A stretch of DNA of 64,000 bases from Flavihumibacter rivuli (GTDB taxonomy: Bacteria; Bacteroidota; Bacteroidia; Chitinophagales; Chitinophagaceae), in contig NZ_CP092334.1 of assembly GCF_018595685.2 (NCBI RefSeq), forward strand, positions 1,392,001 through 1,456,000. The letters are read 5' to 3'. A model generated the notes under the pieces. It did not search any database and was not told the origin of the DNA. It was given only the letters and a program-made list of their open reading frames with translations. The first letter of the stretch is position 1. Every line of letters begins with the position of its first letter. Made by a program: the position numbers and the translations under genes. Shown here in pieces: positions 1 to 8,921 of the stretch.

Positions 1-2
1 AG

Positions 3-353
3 AATGGGCAGCCCGCCAATGATAGCACTATCCCGGCCTGGAAGACCATCCTGGAGCGCTTTCCCAAATTTGTAGTCGGATTCATCCTGGCCTCCCTCCT
101 TTTCTCCTTCATCATTCCTGCTGGCACTACTAAACAAGTCAGTGGCCTACTGAATGGCATACGGACCCTATGGTTTGCATTGGCCTTTGTATCCATTGGC
201 ATGGAGGCTAAATTCTCTGAACTGGTCAAGGTACAGGATGGCCGCCCTGCCATTGCTTTCAGTCTTGCACAGGTATTCAATATCATCTGGACCTTATTGA
301 TCGCCTACTTATTGTTCAGCGGGATCTTATTCAGTATTCCCAATATCCAATAA
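3..353 (+). CDS. Putative sulfate exporter family (YeiH/UPF0324) membrane protein, 3' part
   Basis: Only the last 116 codons are in the window; the reading frame is open from base 3 to a TAA at 351. The translation has hydrophobic helices (VVGFILASLLFSFIIP near the start, and one close to the C-terminus) and the motif WFALAFVSIGMEAKF, typical of the last third of YeiH/UPF0324 'putative sulfate exporter' proteins. These are polytopic inner-membrane proteins whose substrate is only putative. The start, and any neighbours that would hint at the substrate, lie outside the window. Family assignment is by recognition of the motif and helix pattern and is fairly secure; the transport role is inference from the family name. 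Confidence 0.75.
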   Translation, partial: NGQPANDSTIPAWKTILERFPKFVVGFILASLLFSFIIPAGTTKQVSGLLNGIRTLWFALAFVSIGMEAKFSELVKVQDGRPAIAFSLAQVFNIIWTLLIAYLLFSGILFSIPNIQ

Positions 354-482
354 ACCAGCACCTGTGGATGGTTGATCACAATCAGTCCAAATGGTGACCC
401 AACTCTGCCAAAGGTTGAACAGACCCAAGTAAATTAGTAAGAAAGGGCAGCATAAGTTCCATGTTGCCAACCACAAACCTTA

Positions 483-1463
483 ATGGCAGTAGAAACGACC
501 ATATGCATTGGCTTCACCGGTGATGTCATGATCGGCCGCGGGGTGGATGAAGCACTAAATGAGAACGGTGTCCTCTATGCGTGGGGCAATACGCTGCCCT
601 TTTTAAAAAAAACGGACATCAATATCATCAACCTCGAAAACACCCTGACGAATAGCAACCACCAAGCCTTAAAGACCTTCAACTTCAAAGCAACACCCGA
701 TAAGGTCAATACCCTTACTGCTGCGAACATCACCATTGCCAACCTGGCCAACAACCATATCCTCGATTACCATGAGGAAGGTTTGCTGGAAACCATTGCC
801 ACCCTTGACAAAGCCGGCATAAAGCATGCAGGTGCAGGAAGGAATGCAGAAGAAGCAGCAAGGCCAGTGGTCATCCAAAGCAAAGGACTAACCATCGGCT
901 TACTAGGCTTTACCGATAATGAACCTTCCTGGAAAGCAGGTCCGGACCGCTGCGGGGTGAACTATATTGATATTGATGATGAAGGAGACCGCAAAAATGC
1001 GACCATAGCGATCAGCCAATTAAATCAAGAAGTAGATATTGTGATCGTCAGTATTCATTGGGGACCGAACATGAATACGGAACCATCAGCAACTTTTGTA
1101 GACTTTGCCCACCAAATGGCAGATGCAGGCGCGGCTATCATCCATGGGCATAGTGCCCACAACTTTCAAGGAGTGGAAGTCTATCAGGAAAAACTGATCC
1201 TCTATGATACCGGTGATTTCGTGGATGATTACCGCGTAGATCCTTTCTTCCGGAACGACCATTCCTTTTTCTACCGGGTAATGGTGGACAAGTATGGACC
1301 AACCAGCTTGGAACTCATTCCGGTATTGATCACCCAATACCAGGTAAACCTCGCCCAAAAAGAAGCCAGACAATGGAGCATACAAAACATGAAAGCGCTA
1401 GCTGAAAAATGGGGCACGGCTATTTCGGATAATGGTGTACTGACCATCAGGAATGACAGGTAA
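483..1463 (+). CDS. CapA-family (PGA_cap) metallophosphoesterase-like protein
   Basis: A 326-residue protein matching the CapA/PGA_cap fold, a calcineurin-like metallophosphoesterase relative named after the poly-gamma-glutamate capsule protein. Visible motifs are GDVMIGR (residues 13-19), NLENT (50-54), LANNH (88-92), HWGP (192-195) and the GHSAH block (222-226) followed by LYDTGDF. These have the order and spacing of the family's metal-binding loops. There is no signal peptide or membrane anchor, unlike B. anthracis CapA, so it is probably cytoplasmic. No capB/capC partners are nearby, so a capsule role is not supported. It stands alone, 129 bases after the transporter gene. The ATG at 483 is the first in the open frame. 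Family call secure, substrate unknown. Confidence 0.85.
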   Translation: MAVETTICIGFTGDVMIGRGVDEALNENGVLYAWGNTLPFLKKTDINIINLENTLTNSNHQALKTFNFKATPDKVNTLTAANITIANLANNHILDYHEEGLLETIATLDKAGIKHAGAGRNAEEAARPVVIQSKGLTIGLLGFTDNEPSWKAGPDRCGVNYIDIDDEGDRKNATIAISQLNQEVDIVIVSIHWGPNMNTEPSATFVDFAHQMADAGAAIIHGHSAHNFQGVEVYQEKLILYDTGDFVDDYRVDPFFRNDHSFFYRVMVDKYGPTSLELIPVLITQYQVNLAQKEARQWSIQNMKALAEKWGTAISDNGVLTIRNDR

Positions 1464-1757
1464 TATTACCCATTGGCTTACAATGCATTTATCAGCTCCA
1501 ATAACATCCCTGGCATTCCCTTTAGGATCAAATGAGCACAGCATTCCAGACAAAATACCAGGAATGATTTTTGTAAAAATACTTTTAGTCCATCAGCTTA
1601 AGTAGCTAACTTTATATTGAATAAATGGCCATAAGGTTAGGCAATAAACAGGCTTTTGCATAAATAACCTATCTAATTCCGTAACCTGTCATCACGAAAT
1701 AATAACTGAAAGGATTACTCAAATCCAATATCAAGTACCAGGTTAAATTATTGGGTT
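1464..1757. other. Intergenic region, possible weak terminator
   Basis: This gap of about 290 bases has no credible ORF. CATTCC at 1542-1547 can pair with GGAATG at 1561-1566, followed by a short T-run on the plus strand. That could be a weak terminator for the CapA-like gene: the stem is only six base pairs and the loop is long, so this is a guess. Nearer the next gene a TAACTTTA string at about 1611-1618 resembles the Bacteroidota -7 box with its last base changed. Confidence 0.3.
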
Positions 1758-2618
1758 ATGAGAACAAGACACCTTACCGCAGTATTACTTTCTACTTCAT
1801 TTATTTTTATCGGCCTGGTAATTTCGGCCCAAAAGAGTAAAACACCTCCCTTAGACTCCACGCTGGAAGCCAACAGTGAAAAATGGAAAGTAAAAATGCA
1901 CAAAGGATTTGGCTTGGGAAAACCATCCTTCGGGCCTTACGTTACTCTCGATGTGGAAAAGACTGATTCCCCCGTATTTCGCAAGAGAACCAAAGAAGGC
2001 TCATATAGAGGGGCGATCATTTCGAGTGAAAGCTGGGATTGGGATTTCAGTAAATATGAGGCAACAGAAACAAAGAAAGCATACCGAATGATGGTTGCTG
2101 CAGAAAGTGACACCACGGAACTTTTGTTTTCCCTATACAGTGTATCCCATGATAAGCAGCTAACATTTTTCGGGGAAATGATGAGCAAGGACGATGAAGG
2201 GAAAAACCTTACCCTCGGTTATAAGAAAACAGCATCTGGCATTATTGCGATTGGAACTGACTCCATTTCGTGGCGTTTCCTCATCGAAGATAGTTTCAGC
2301 AGAAAAGATGTTCCACAAGGCTATTTTAATGACTCAAAAAGACTGACCACTGCCTATATAATAACCGGAAGTGATTCCCTTTTTGCTGAACCCATAATGC
2401 AACAAATTGGCAAGGAGGTTGAAAAATATTCTTTTCAATACCAGAAAGGAATATTCATTAACGATAGTAAAGGAACCCATCTCGCTGCATTGAAGTCTGG
2501 AACTGCGGGCGATCTCTCCAACCCCTTCTATGTATGGATACGAAAAGATGTTCAAGCCGCCGATCAGCAAGCTATCGCATCCCTTTTTGTCTTGTTGATG
2601 ATGATCAAATCATCGTAA
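1758..2618 (+). CDS. Hypothetical exported protein
   Basis: A 286-residue protein I do not recognise. Residues 1-24 form a typical signal peptide (basic MRTRH, hydrophobic core, cleavage probably after ISA), so it is predicted to be exported. The mature part is polar and beta-rich without cysteines, repeats or obvious catalytic motifs, and has many Ser/Asp/Lys residues. The C-terminus is hydrophobic (SLFVLLMMI) before a short SS tail, which is unusual for a soluble periplasmic protein and could be a tail segment or a sign of a changed 3' end. The gene is flanked by gaps of more than 200 bases, so it is probably transcribed alone. No function can be assigned. Confidence 0.6.
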   Translation: MRTRHLTAVLLSTSFIFIGLVISAQKSKTPPLDSTLEANSEKWKVKMHKGFGLGKPSFGPYVTLDVEKTDSPVFRKRTKEGSYRGAIISSESWDWDFSKYEATETKKAYRMMVAAESDTTELLFSLYSVSHDKQLTFFGEMMSKDDEGKNLTLGYKKTASGIIAIGTDSISWRFLIEDSFSRKDVPQGYFNDSKRLTTAYIITGSDSLFAEPIMQQIGKEVEKYSFQYQKGIFINDSKGTHLAALKSGTAGDLSNPFYVWIRKDVQAADQQAIASLFVLLMMIKSS

Positions 2619-2840
2619 AGTCATTGCCAGCCTAACGAAAGAATACTAATATATTGCCCCACGATGAGCGATTTCAATATTCTCCTACTGTCACCAGCGT
2701 TTTGATGATGAATTTAATAGTTCTTTGAAAGCATTTTCAGTATTGGCTTTCAGCGAATTTGTAGCCTACAACGATTTGAAATGATTGAAAATATGCCCTT
2801 ATATAACACCTATAAATGTAAATTGATACGAAAAGCAGCA

Positions 2841-3248
2841 CTAACAAATAGCTTTGCTTAGCCCTTTGCTCATTATCTGCTTTTTGAAAAGCACCAGGTA
2901 AATCCCAACTACAAAATCGAATGTGAGACAAAACAAATCATAATCGGGTGGAACAAGTCCGGGATCACAGAAATAACCATAAGAAAAATCCCAAATACCA
3001 TGCAGGAAATAACCGGCAGCAAGCAGGTAAATATTCTTTTTTATCCCGAAATAGGCAATATTCAGGAACAAAACAGCCTGAACCACATTAATGATCAATT
3101 CCCGCACATTTGTCCATGCAAATCCGACATATAGGAATCCGATACCTGTAAGCAACAAGCCATATACTACCCTCTTATCATACCGCTTCAGAAGGATAAA
3201 AATAATAGCTAAAAAGCCTGATGATATCCCAATAATTGCTGCATTCAT
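2841..3248 (-). CDS. Small membrane protein, DUF6010-like
   Basis: A 135-residue, strongly hydrophobic protein with about four predicted transmembrane segments (near residues 3-20, 28-46, 52-68 and 112-128). The block GYFLHGIWDF...VPPDYDLFCLTFDFVVGIY (residues ~78-118) matches my recollection of the DUF6010 pattern: a helix with HxxWD, a Pro-rich loop, then a Cys/Asp-containing helix. DUF6010 has no known function. The ATG at 3248 opens the frame. It is a single gene with no strong promoter or terminator visible. The family call is from memory of the pattern and is moderate. Confidence 0.6.
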   Translation of the reverse strand: MNAAIIGISSGFLAIIFILLKRYDKRVVYGLLLTGIGFLYVGFAWTNVRELIINVVQAVLFLNIAYFGIKKNIYLLAAGYFLHGIWDFSYGYFCDPGLVPPDYDLFCLTFDFVVGIYLVLFKKQIMSKGLSKAIC

Positions 3249-3377
3249 CCTATTTACAATTTGAATTAAAAGATGTATTGAAAAATTGAACCGATATAAT
3301 GATTAAAGCATTCCAGGGCTGCTTTGGATCATAAAGAAATTTTTTTATTTAAACTCACATACAAAGGGAATGACTGC

Positions 3378-4190
3378 CTATTTAAAAGCATTAAAGAAAT
3401 TATGCTCTAACCTGATGAAAAAACCATTTGGGGCAGTCCGCTCCTGATCGCTGCTGATCTCTTTTCTATACCCTATATCCAACCTGCTTTGGCTATTAAA
3501 TATAAATTGCATTGCAGGGGCTATATCTACATAATATTTACCTGAACCGGTATTGAATTGGCTCAATACTTCAACCATCAGGTTAAAGTTCGTCTGACGA
3601 TAATCCCTGTACTCTTTCGGCAGCATAAGTTTTCCAAAAGAGAAAGTGTAGTTAATGGCCTTACTGTTTTCCTGCCCATAAATGAACTTGTTATTATTGC
3701 CATTATCCAATGCTTTCACATATGAGACTGAAGATGATAAGGCGACTTTTCGTAACAACTTAGTAGCCACAATACCTGCCTCCATTCCGGTATTATGTCC
3801 ATACATACTTATTTCTTCCTGGTGGACATCACTATTGTTGTAACTGATCGTAAGGAAAGCAGCCATACGAAAATGCGCTTGAATGGCATCATTGCTCAGG
3901 AACCGATACTTAGCATAGATACTACCCCCTTCATTTCTGAAAACTTCATTTCGGTTACTGAAAAAAGTACTACCCCTTAACATCAATTTCTTTGACAGGC
4001 CCAATGCTACTTCAGGAATAAGGTGATAGTTGATCTTTGAAGAATTGACCTCATCCATTATCGAATTATCAACCCTTACTGAAATACTTTTGGCAGCAAT
4101 ATTGCTTGCAGGATCGGTCATAGTAAAGAGCTCTTGTGCTCCTGCTGTTAAGGATTGAAAAATGCAGATAATTAAAACAAGCCTTTTCAT
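3378..4190 (-). CDS. Predicted outer-membrane barrel-like protein, partner of the HMA protein
   Basis: A 270-residue protein with a clear signal peptide (MKRLVLIICIFQSLTAGAQ). The remainder is made of alternating amphipathic strands and ends in an aromatic residue region (FIRLEHNFFNAFK), as expected for an outer-membrane beta-barrel. I do not recognise a named family. It starts 21 bases after the stop of the upstream HMA-domain gene on the same strand, so the two are almost certainly one transcription unit. By context it may be a metal-responsive outer-membrane protein or efflux-related porin. The barrel fold is inferred from strand alternation and signal peptide; function is not known. Confidence 0.55.
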   Translation of the reverse strand: MKRLVLIICIFQSLTAGAQELFTMTDPASNIAAKSISVRVDNSIMDEVNSSKINYHLIPEVALGLSKKLMLRGSTFFSNRNEVFRNEGGSIYAKYRFLSNDAIQAHFRMAAFLTISYNNSDVHQEEISMYGHNTGMEAGIVATKLLRKVALSSSVSYVKALDNGNNNKFIYGQENSKAINYTFSFGKLMLPKEYRDYRQTNFNLMVEVLSQFNTGSGKYYVDIAPAMQFIFNSQSRLDIGYRKEISSDQERTAPNGFFIRLEHNFFNAFK

Positions 4191-4211
4191 TGAAAATTAT
4201 TTATAATTATT

Positions 4212-4712
4212 TTATTGATTGGCTACCAGGGCAACATGATAGACTTGTGAAGATTGGACCTGATACTTATTCCGTTTATATTCCTCCAATGGAACATATC
4301 CCTTATCCAAAATCCTTACTTTCCCATTTCCAAAGGGAACCCGGTAATTCTCCTTCACAAACAGAAATGTCATATCCTGAATAACAAAAGGTACTCCGGA
4401 ACTTACAGGAATACTATCAAGACTCAGGCTTACATAAAAAGCAGAAACAAAAAATCCTGCACTCTCTACTTTTTTCCTGATCAATTCAAAGTCAATTTTA
4501 CTGTCTGGCTTAAATGAAATCTCGAAACTGTACGTTTTAATATCGGGATCAACTTTCCATACAAAATCGAGCGACTTCAATGCTTTACTGATGGCATTGC
4601 TACACATGCTGCAGGTAAGGCCACTTGCCTGCAGGCTTACACTATTAATTTGCGCATTGGCGATGAAAGAAAAGCAGAGGACTGCAATTAGAATAATCTT
4701 TCTCATCAGCAT
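4212..4712 (-). CDS. Secreted heavy-metal-associated (HMA) domain protein
   Basis: A 166-residue protein with an N-terminal signal peptide (RKIILIAVLCFSFIANAQ) followed by an HMA-type ferredoxin-like domain. The metal loop reads GLTCSMCSNA, i.e. CxxC as in copper chaperones and copper ATPases, but with Leu-Thr in place of the usual Met-Thr. The HMA fold covers roughly residues 24-90; a second beta-rich region of about 70 residues that I do not recognise follows. Export of an HMA domain to the periplasm is uncommon: most HMA chaperones are cytosolic. ATG at 4712 was chosen; ATG at 4706 is equally possible, and the TTG at 4715 is unlikely. It is first gene of a pair with the barrel-like gene at 3378-4190. 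Confidence 0.7.
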   Translation of the reverse strand: MLMRKIILIAVLCFSFIANAQINSVSLQASGLTCSMCSNAISKALKSLDFVWKVDPDIKTYSFEISFKPDSKIDFELIRKKVESAGFFVSAFYVSLSLDSIPVSSGVPFVIQDMTFLFVKENYRVPFGNGKVRILDKGYVPLEEYKRNKYQVQSSQVYHVALVANQ

Positions 4713-5311
4713 CAATTTTTTAAGTAATGAGTTTAGTTGATCATTTTGGAAGAAACCCTAACGGGCGATTACCCGTTTTCAAATGGAACAGTGAACCACT
4801 TTTGTTTCCTTATATATCGCTACCAATACCTTAGGAACTAAAGGGAGTAGATTTCAATGTCACTGCATAGCCGAAATTTTAATTATTGTTTCCATTTATG
4901 ATCTCTTAAACCATGAAGAATAATTTCACAACACAAAGCTAGATTCGGGAATTGGCCTGACTGTATACCATGGAGGGATGGATTTATATAATTACCGGAA
5001 ATACTGACGGATACCCTATTCCAGTAATCTTTATCAGCTTCGCCTGTACTTACAGGCTTACCAATGCGGTCTTATATATATGCTTGTGGAGGTCTTTTTA
5101 GAGCGCTTATTAGTATAGGATATGGCCCCAAAAAGGCAGCATAATCCTGGATAATCCACTGAATTTTGTTGCCTTAGCAACCTTTGATGGAGAAGCGGGA
5201 GAATCCGACACTTCGCTTCGGTGATCCTTAATGAGGAGGCATCAGACCAAAGAAATAGTGTCGCACTTGGTCTATATTGATGCAAGGAGGTACAAGAGAG
5301 AAGATAGTTCC
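4713..5311. other. Long intergenic region with two inverted repeats
   Basis: About 600 bases with no convincing ORF on either strand. AACGGG at 4760-4765 is inverted as CCCGTT at 4772-4777, about 50 bases upstream of the HMA gene, where an operator or leader hairpin could lie. A second potential stem pairs bases 5239-5250 with 5267-5283 with a bulge. A plus-strand ORF does not exist here; the minus-strand open frame that crosses the tRNA is a shadow. Confidence 0.35.
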
Positions 5312-5319
5312 ATAAACAA

Positions 5320-5354
5320 AAAAGCCAGCTGAAGTATAAAACTTCAGCTGGCTT
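5320..5354 (-). terminator. Rho-independent terminator of the tRNA-Ser gene
   Basis: Bases 5322-5335 and 5341-5354 form a perfect 14-bp stem around a five-base loop. Read on the minus strand the stem is followed at once by a T-run (TTTTTTG). This is a classical intrinsic terminator about 60 bases beyond the 3' end of tRNA-Ser. Confidence 0.85.
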
Positions 5355-5414
5355 ACATCGCTTTCGCAACTTCTGCGGACCTTGTCCGCCGAAGGTCGCT
5401 TCAGCGACCGAAGG

Positions 5415-5499
5415 CGGAGAGAGAGGGATTCGAACCCCCGGACCTGTTACAGTCAACGGTTTTCAAGACCGCCGCATTCGACCGCTCTGCCATCTCTCC
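5415..5499 (-). tRNA. tRNA-Ser (anticodon UGA)
   Basis: Reading the minus strand from 5499, an 85-base cloverleaf can be drawn. The acceptor arm GGAGAGA pairs with TCTCTCC and is followed by discriminator G. The anticodon arm is CGGTCTTGAAAACCG with anticodon TGA. There is a long variable arm as in class II tRNAs, and a T arm GGGGG-TTCGAAT-CCCTC. CCA is not encoded. The long variable arm and UGA anticodon identify serine. A promoter with both Bacteroidota boxes lies immediately upstream (5505-5534) and a perfect terminator downstream (5320-5354), so it is a monocistronic tRNA unit. Confidence 0.95.
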
Positions 5500-5504
5500 G
5501 GGCG

Positions 5505-5534
5505 CAAAATTAGGGTTTGGAACCATTCTCCAAA
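5505..5534 (-). promoter_or_regulatory. Promoter of tRNA-Ser (Bacteroidota -33/-7)
   Basis: On the minus strand TTTG (5534-5531), an 18-base spacer, then TAATTTTG (5512-5505), a full match to the Bacteroidota sigma-70 consensus TTTG/TAnnTTTG. The -7 box ends five bases before the mature tRNA 5' end, so transcription starts almost at the tRNA. It is the only promoter here with both boxes intact and calibrates the -7-to-start spacing used for other calls in this window. Confidence 0.75.
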
Positions 5535-5635
5535 AAAAATCTCCAACTTTTTTTTCAGGCATCAAATCATGCCCCTCAACCCTACTGTAAATATCCTCCA
5601 AAACCCTTTACCAGAAAGGATTATAGCACATCAAC

Positions 5636-5671
5636 AAAAAACCTGTCGCGTTTTCACACAACAGGTTTTTT
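5636..5671 (-). terminator. Terminator of the glucosidase gene (may work both ways)
   Basis: A perfect 11-bp inverted repeat, bases 5636-5646 (six A then CCTGT) against 5661-5671, with a 14-base loop. The T-run lies at the end of the stem on both strands. It sits 33 bases beyond the glucosidase stop codon. Confidence 0.7.
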
Positions 5672-5703
5672 ACTAACATATTCCCTTTCCTGACTGCTTA
5701 AAC

Positions 5704-8310
5704 TCAATGCCTTGGCTGCAACAACTTCGCCACCAGGCCTGTCCAACCTGTCTGGTGGGCAGCCCCCAGTCCCTTACCATTATCGCCATTGAAATACTCA
5801 TAGAAGAGAATATAATCCCTGAAGTAAGGATCCTTCTGTAACAATTCATAATCGCCATACACCGGCCGTTCCCCTTCATCCGTGCTGCGGAAGAGTTTAA
5901 CGAGCCGCTTCGACAATTCGTCGGCTACCCCATCCAGGGTCATGTAATTGCCGGATCCGGTCGGACATTCAACCTTCAGGGAGTCGCCATAGAAATAATG
6001 ATAGCGCTGCAATGATTCAATGAGCAGGTAATTCAACGGGAACCAGATCGGTCCACGCCAGTTGGAGTTGCCACCAAACATCGAACTGTCTGATTCTGCC
6101 GGTAGGTAACTCACCCCAAACCGATTGCCTTCCACTTCAATATGGAACGGATGCTTCTCATGGTATTTCGACAAGGCCCTCACCCCGTAATCACTCAGGA
6201 ATTCGGTTTCGTCCAATACCCGTTGCAAAATGGCCTTCAGCTTGTCTTCCCTGATGATACTGAGCAGGTGCTTGGATTCGGAGCGGATATCACCCCATTC
6301 CGAAACCACTTTGGCATAGGCCGATTTGTGCTTCAGGAACCAGGCCATGCGCTTCTCGAAATCCGGGATGCTATCATACAAGGCATGGTCTATCACTTCC
6401 ACTGCAAATAGAGGGATCAACCCCACCATCGACCTTACCTTCAGCTTCAGTTCCTTGCCATCAGGCTTGCGCAGGGCATCATAAAAGAACTTATCCTCCT
6501 CATCCCAAAGCCCGGTGCCGGTCTCCCCTATGCTGTTCATGGCCTTGGCAATATAGATGAAGTGTTCGAGGAACTTGGTCGCCATATTCGAATACACCTC
6601 ATTGTGCGTAGCCAGCTCAACGGATATCCTGAGCATGTTCAGGGCAAACATGGCCATCCAACTTGTACCATCACTTTGTTCCAAATGACCACCGCCCGGT
6701 AAAGGCGCACTACGGTCGAAGACCCCGATATTATCGAGTCCAAGGAAGCCTCCCTGGAAGATATTGTTACCATCGTGGTCCTTACGGTTCACCCACCAGG
6801 TGAAATTCAACAGCAGCTTATGGTAAAGGGCCTCCAGGAAAGCGATATCCCCCTTCCCGTCATTGGCATGCTTATCGATCTCATACACCCGCCAGGTAGC
6901 CCATGCATGCAATGGAGGATTAACATCACTGAAATTCCATTCATAGGCAGGGAGTTGGCCATTCGGGTGCATATACCATTCCCTCGTCAGCAACATCAAC
7001 TGGTTCTTTGCGAATTGGGCGTCCAACACAGCCAGGGGAATACAGTGGAATGCCAGGTCCCATGCTGCATACCATGGATACTCCCATTTATCTGGCATGG
7101 AAATGACATCTGCATTATTCAAATGCATCCATTCATTGTTGCGCCCCCATATACGATTACCGGGAGCCGGCCTTTTAGGGTCACCCATGATCCATTGCTC
7201 AACATCATAATAGTAGAACATCTTGGTCCATAACATCCCGGAAAAAGCCAGGCGTTGTATTTTCCTATCTTCTGCAGAAGGGATATTGTGTTGCAGACCA
7301 GCGTAGAACTCATCACATTCTGCTATCCTTCTCCAAAAGATTGCATCGAAGTCATGAAAAGGGTAATCAAGGGCTTCATTTGTCAGGCGCAATTGGACCG
7401 TCACGGTTTCACCCGGGCCGATGTTCAGGTTATAGTGCGCAGCGGCCTTAGTACCTTCTTTCGATTTGCTCGTCACCATGCGTTTCTTGTTGACGATAAA
7501 ATCATTGATGCCATCCTTGGCTAAAGGCTGGATGCCTTTTTTATTGAGGAACCTTTTCCAGTTCGTATCGTTCTCACAAAACTGAAGGTCGCAATTGCCG
7601 TTGCAATAGAGATAGTATTTTCCTGTCCGCTGGTGGTTGAGCACAATGGTATTGGGCCCATCCGCCAGCATTACGGGTTTGTAGTCGTCATTTCCCCAGG
7701 ACCAGGTGTTGCGGAACCAGACGGTGGGCAGCAGTGATAATGAAGCAGCTTCTTTATAGCGGTTGGCTACTGAAAGTTTGATGAGGATGTCTTTCGGGCC
7801 GGCCTTGGCATATTCAATGAACACATCAAAATAGGCACCTTCATCAAATATCCCGGTGTCCACCAGTTCAAACTCGGGTTCCTGCCTGGACCGGCGGTCG
7901 TTCTCGGCATAAAGCCTTTCGTAAGGAAACTCCTGCTGCGGATACTTGTACAGCATCTTCATGTAGGAGTGCGTGGGCGTATTGTCGAGGTAGTAATAAA
8001 GTTCCTTCACATCCTCCCCATGGTTCCCGCGTGGCCCCGTCAGCCCAAAGAACCGCTCTTTCAGGAAGGGATCCTTTTTATTCCAGAGAGACAGGGCAAA
8101 ACAGATGTGCTGCTGGTCGTCACAGATTCCCCCGATCCCGTCCTCTCCCCAGCGATAGGCATAACTCCTGGCCATATCGTAAGTAACTCCTTCCCAGGTA
8201 TTGCCGTCTTCGGTATAATCCTCCCTAACGGTTCCCCATTGCCTTTCCGATACGTAGGGGCCCCATTTTTTCCAGTGCGGCTCTTTCAGCCTGTCCTGCT
8301 CTGCTCCCAT
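5704..8310 (-). CDS. GH63-type (MGH1-like) glucosidase
   Basis: An 868-residue protein of the glycoside hydrolase family 63 / 'MGH1-like' clan with an (alpha/alpha)6 barrel. These inverting enzymes cleave alpha-glucosides or related alpha-linked sugars; the precise substrate cannot be read here. Diagnostic stretches include the N-terminal HWKKWGPYVSERQWGTVRED block (residues ~12-31), YPWYAAWDLAFH (about residues 414-425, carrying the Asp expected to be the general acid), HPNGQLPAYEW and NPPLHAWA. The C-terminus has GAAHQTGWTGLVA, the usual ending. No signal peptide, so cytoplasmic. It is a single gene, with ATG at 8310 and its own terminator at 5636-5671. Length fits the family; no truncation. 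Confidence 0.9.
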   Translation of the reverse strand: MGAEQDRLKEPHWKKWGPYVSERQWGTVREDYTEDGNTWEGVTYDMARSYAYRWGEDGIGGICDDQQHICFALSLWNKKDPFLKERFFGLTGPRGNHGEDVKELYYYLDNTPTHSYMKMLYKYPQQEFPYERLYAENDRRSRQEPEFELVDTGIFDEGAYFDVFIEYAKAGPKDILIKLSVANRYKEAASLSLLPTVWFRNTWSWGNDDYKPVMLADGPNTIVLNHQRTGKYYLYCNGNCDLQFCENDTNWKRFLNKKGIQPLAKDGINDFIVNKKRMVTSKSKEGTKAAAHYNLNIGPGETVTVQLRLTNEALDYPFHDFDAIFWRRIAECDEFYAGLQHNIPSAEDRKIQRLAFSGMLWTKMFYYYDVEQWIMGDPKRPAPGNRIWGRNNEWMHLNNADVISMPDKWEYPWYAAWDLAFHCIPLAVLDAQFAKNQLMLLTREWYMHPNGQLPAYEWNFSDVNPPLHAWATWRVYEIDKHANDGKGDIAFLEALYHKLLLNFTWWVNRKDHDGNNIFQGGFLGLDNIGVFDRSAPLPGGGHLEQSDGTSWMAMFALNMLRISVELATHNEVYSNMATKFLEHFIYIAKAMNSIGETGTGLWDEEDKFFYDALRKPDGKELKLKVRSMVGLIPLFAVEVIDHALYDSIPDFEKRMAWFLKHKSAYAKVVSEWGDIRSESKHLLSIIREDKLKAILQRVLDETEFLSDYGVRALSKYHEKHPFHIEVEGNRFGVSYLPAESDSSMFGGNSNWRGPIWFPLNYLLIESLQRYHYFYGDSLKVECPTGSGNYMTLDGVADELSKRLVKLFRSTDEGERPVYGDYELLQKDPYFRDYILFYEYFNGDNGKGLGAAHQTGWTGLVAKLLQPRH

Positions 8311-8414
8311 TAGTCACTTGGTTTTACGTTGTTCGGGGTAAAGATAAGCCCCAACACCATTTATTCATTTCAAATTAAATATGTAACTTATGGGTGAACC
8401 AAAAGAACTAAGAC

Positions 8415-8846
8415 ATGAAAAAGGTTGCCGATATTCTGGCAGTAAAGAGCCGGAGCCTGGTTAGCGTAGCTCCTGAGACCACCGTACTGGATGCACTGAA
8501 GATCATGGCCGATAACAACATAGGCTCTATCCTGGTATTAAGCGGTGAGGATTACCGCGGCCTGCTGACCGAAAGGGATTATGCCCGAAAAGTGATCCTG
8601 AAAGGCAAATCCTCCACCGACACCAAGGTGATGGATATCATGTCTACCGACCTGCCCCATATTTCCCCCGACAGCTCCATTGATGAATGTATGCAGTTGA
8701 TGTCGGTGAACAATATCCGTTACCTGCCCGTCTTTAAGGGCGACGACGAACTGGTCGGCATCGTATCCATCAACGATATCATTAAGGCGGTGATCGCCAA
8801 CCAGGCTGCTACCATTTCCCATTTGCAGTCCTATATCCATTCCTGA
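8415..8846 (+). CDS. CBS-domain pair protein
   Basis: A 143-residue protein consisting of two CBS motifs (about residues 8-65 and 73-132), forming one Bateman module. Recognisable CBS signatures are LKIMADNNIGSILVL, GLLTERDYARK and NNIRYLPVF...ELVGIVSINDIIK. Such stand-alone modules usually bind adenine nucleotides and act as regulatory or energy-sensing proteins, but the partner is not evident. It diverges from the glucosidase gene (104-base gap) and ends 24 bases before a strong bidirectional terminator. Confidence 0.9.
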   Translation: MKKVADILAVKSRSLVSVAPETTVLDALKIMADNNIGSILVLSGEDYRGLLTERDYARKVILKGKSSTDTKVMDIMSTDLPHISPDSSIDECMQLMSVNNIRYLPVFKGDDELVGIVSINDIIKAVIANQAATISHLQSYIHS

Positions 8847-8869
8847 AGTCTCTACGTTGACCCTGCATA

Positions 8870-8900
8870 AAAAATGCTTACCCAAGTGGTAAGCATTTTT
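8870..8900. terminator. Bidirectional terminator between convergent genes
   Basis: A perfect 13-bp inverted repeat (8870-8882 with 8888-8900) around a five-base loop, with A-run on the left and T-run on the right. It lies between the CBS gene (+) and the EEP gene (-) and should end transcription from both sides. Confidence 0.85.
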
Positions 8901-8921
8901 CATTTGAGGAAAACTCATTCT

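Noticed and set aside
5058..5456. Minus-strand ORF of 132 codons overlapping the tRNA-Ser gene and terminator
   Set aside because: It crosses the tRNA, its own terminator and repeat-like sequence, and the translated product has no recognisable fold. It is an open-frame shadow.
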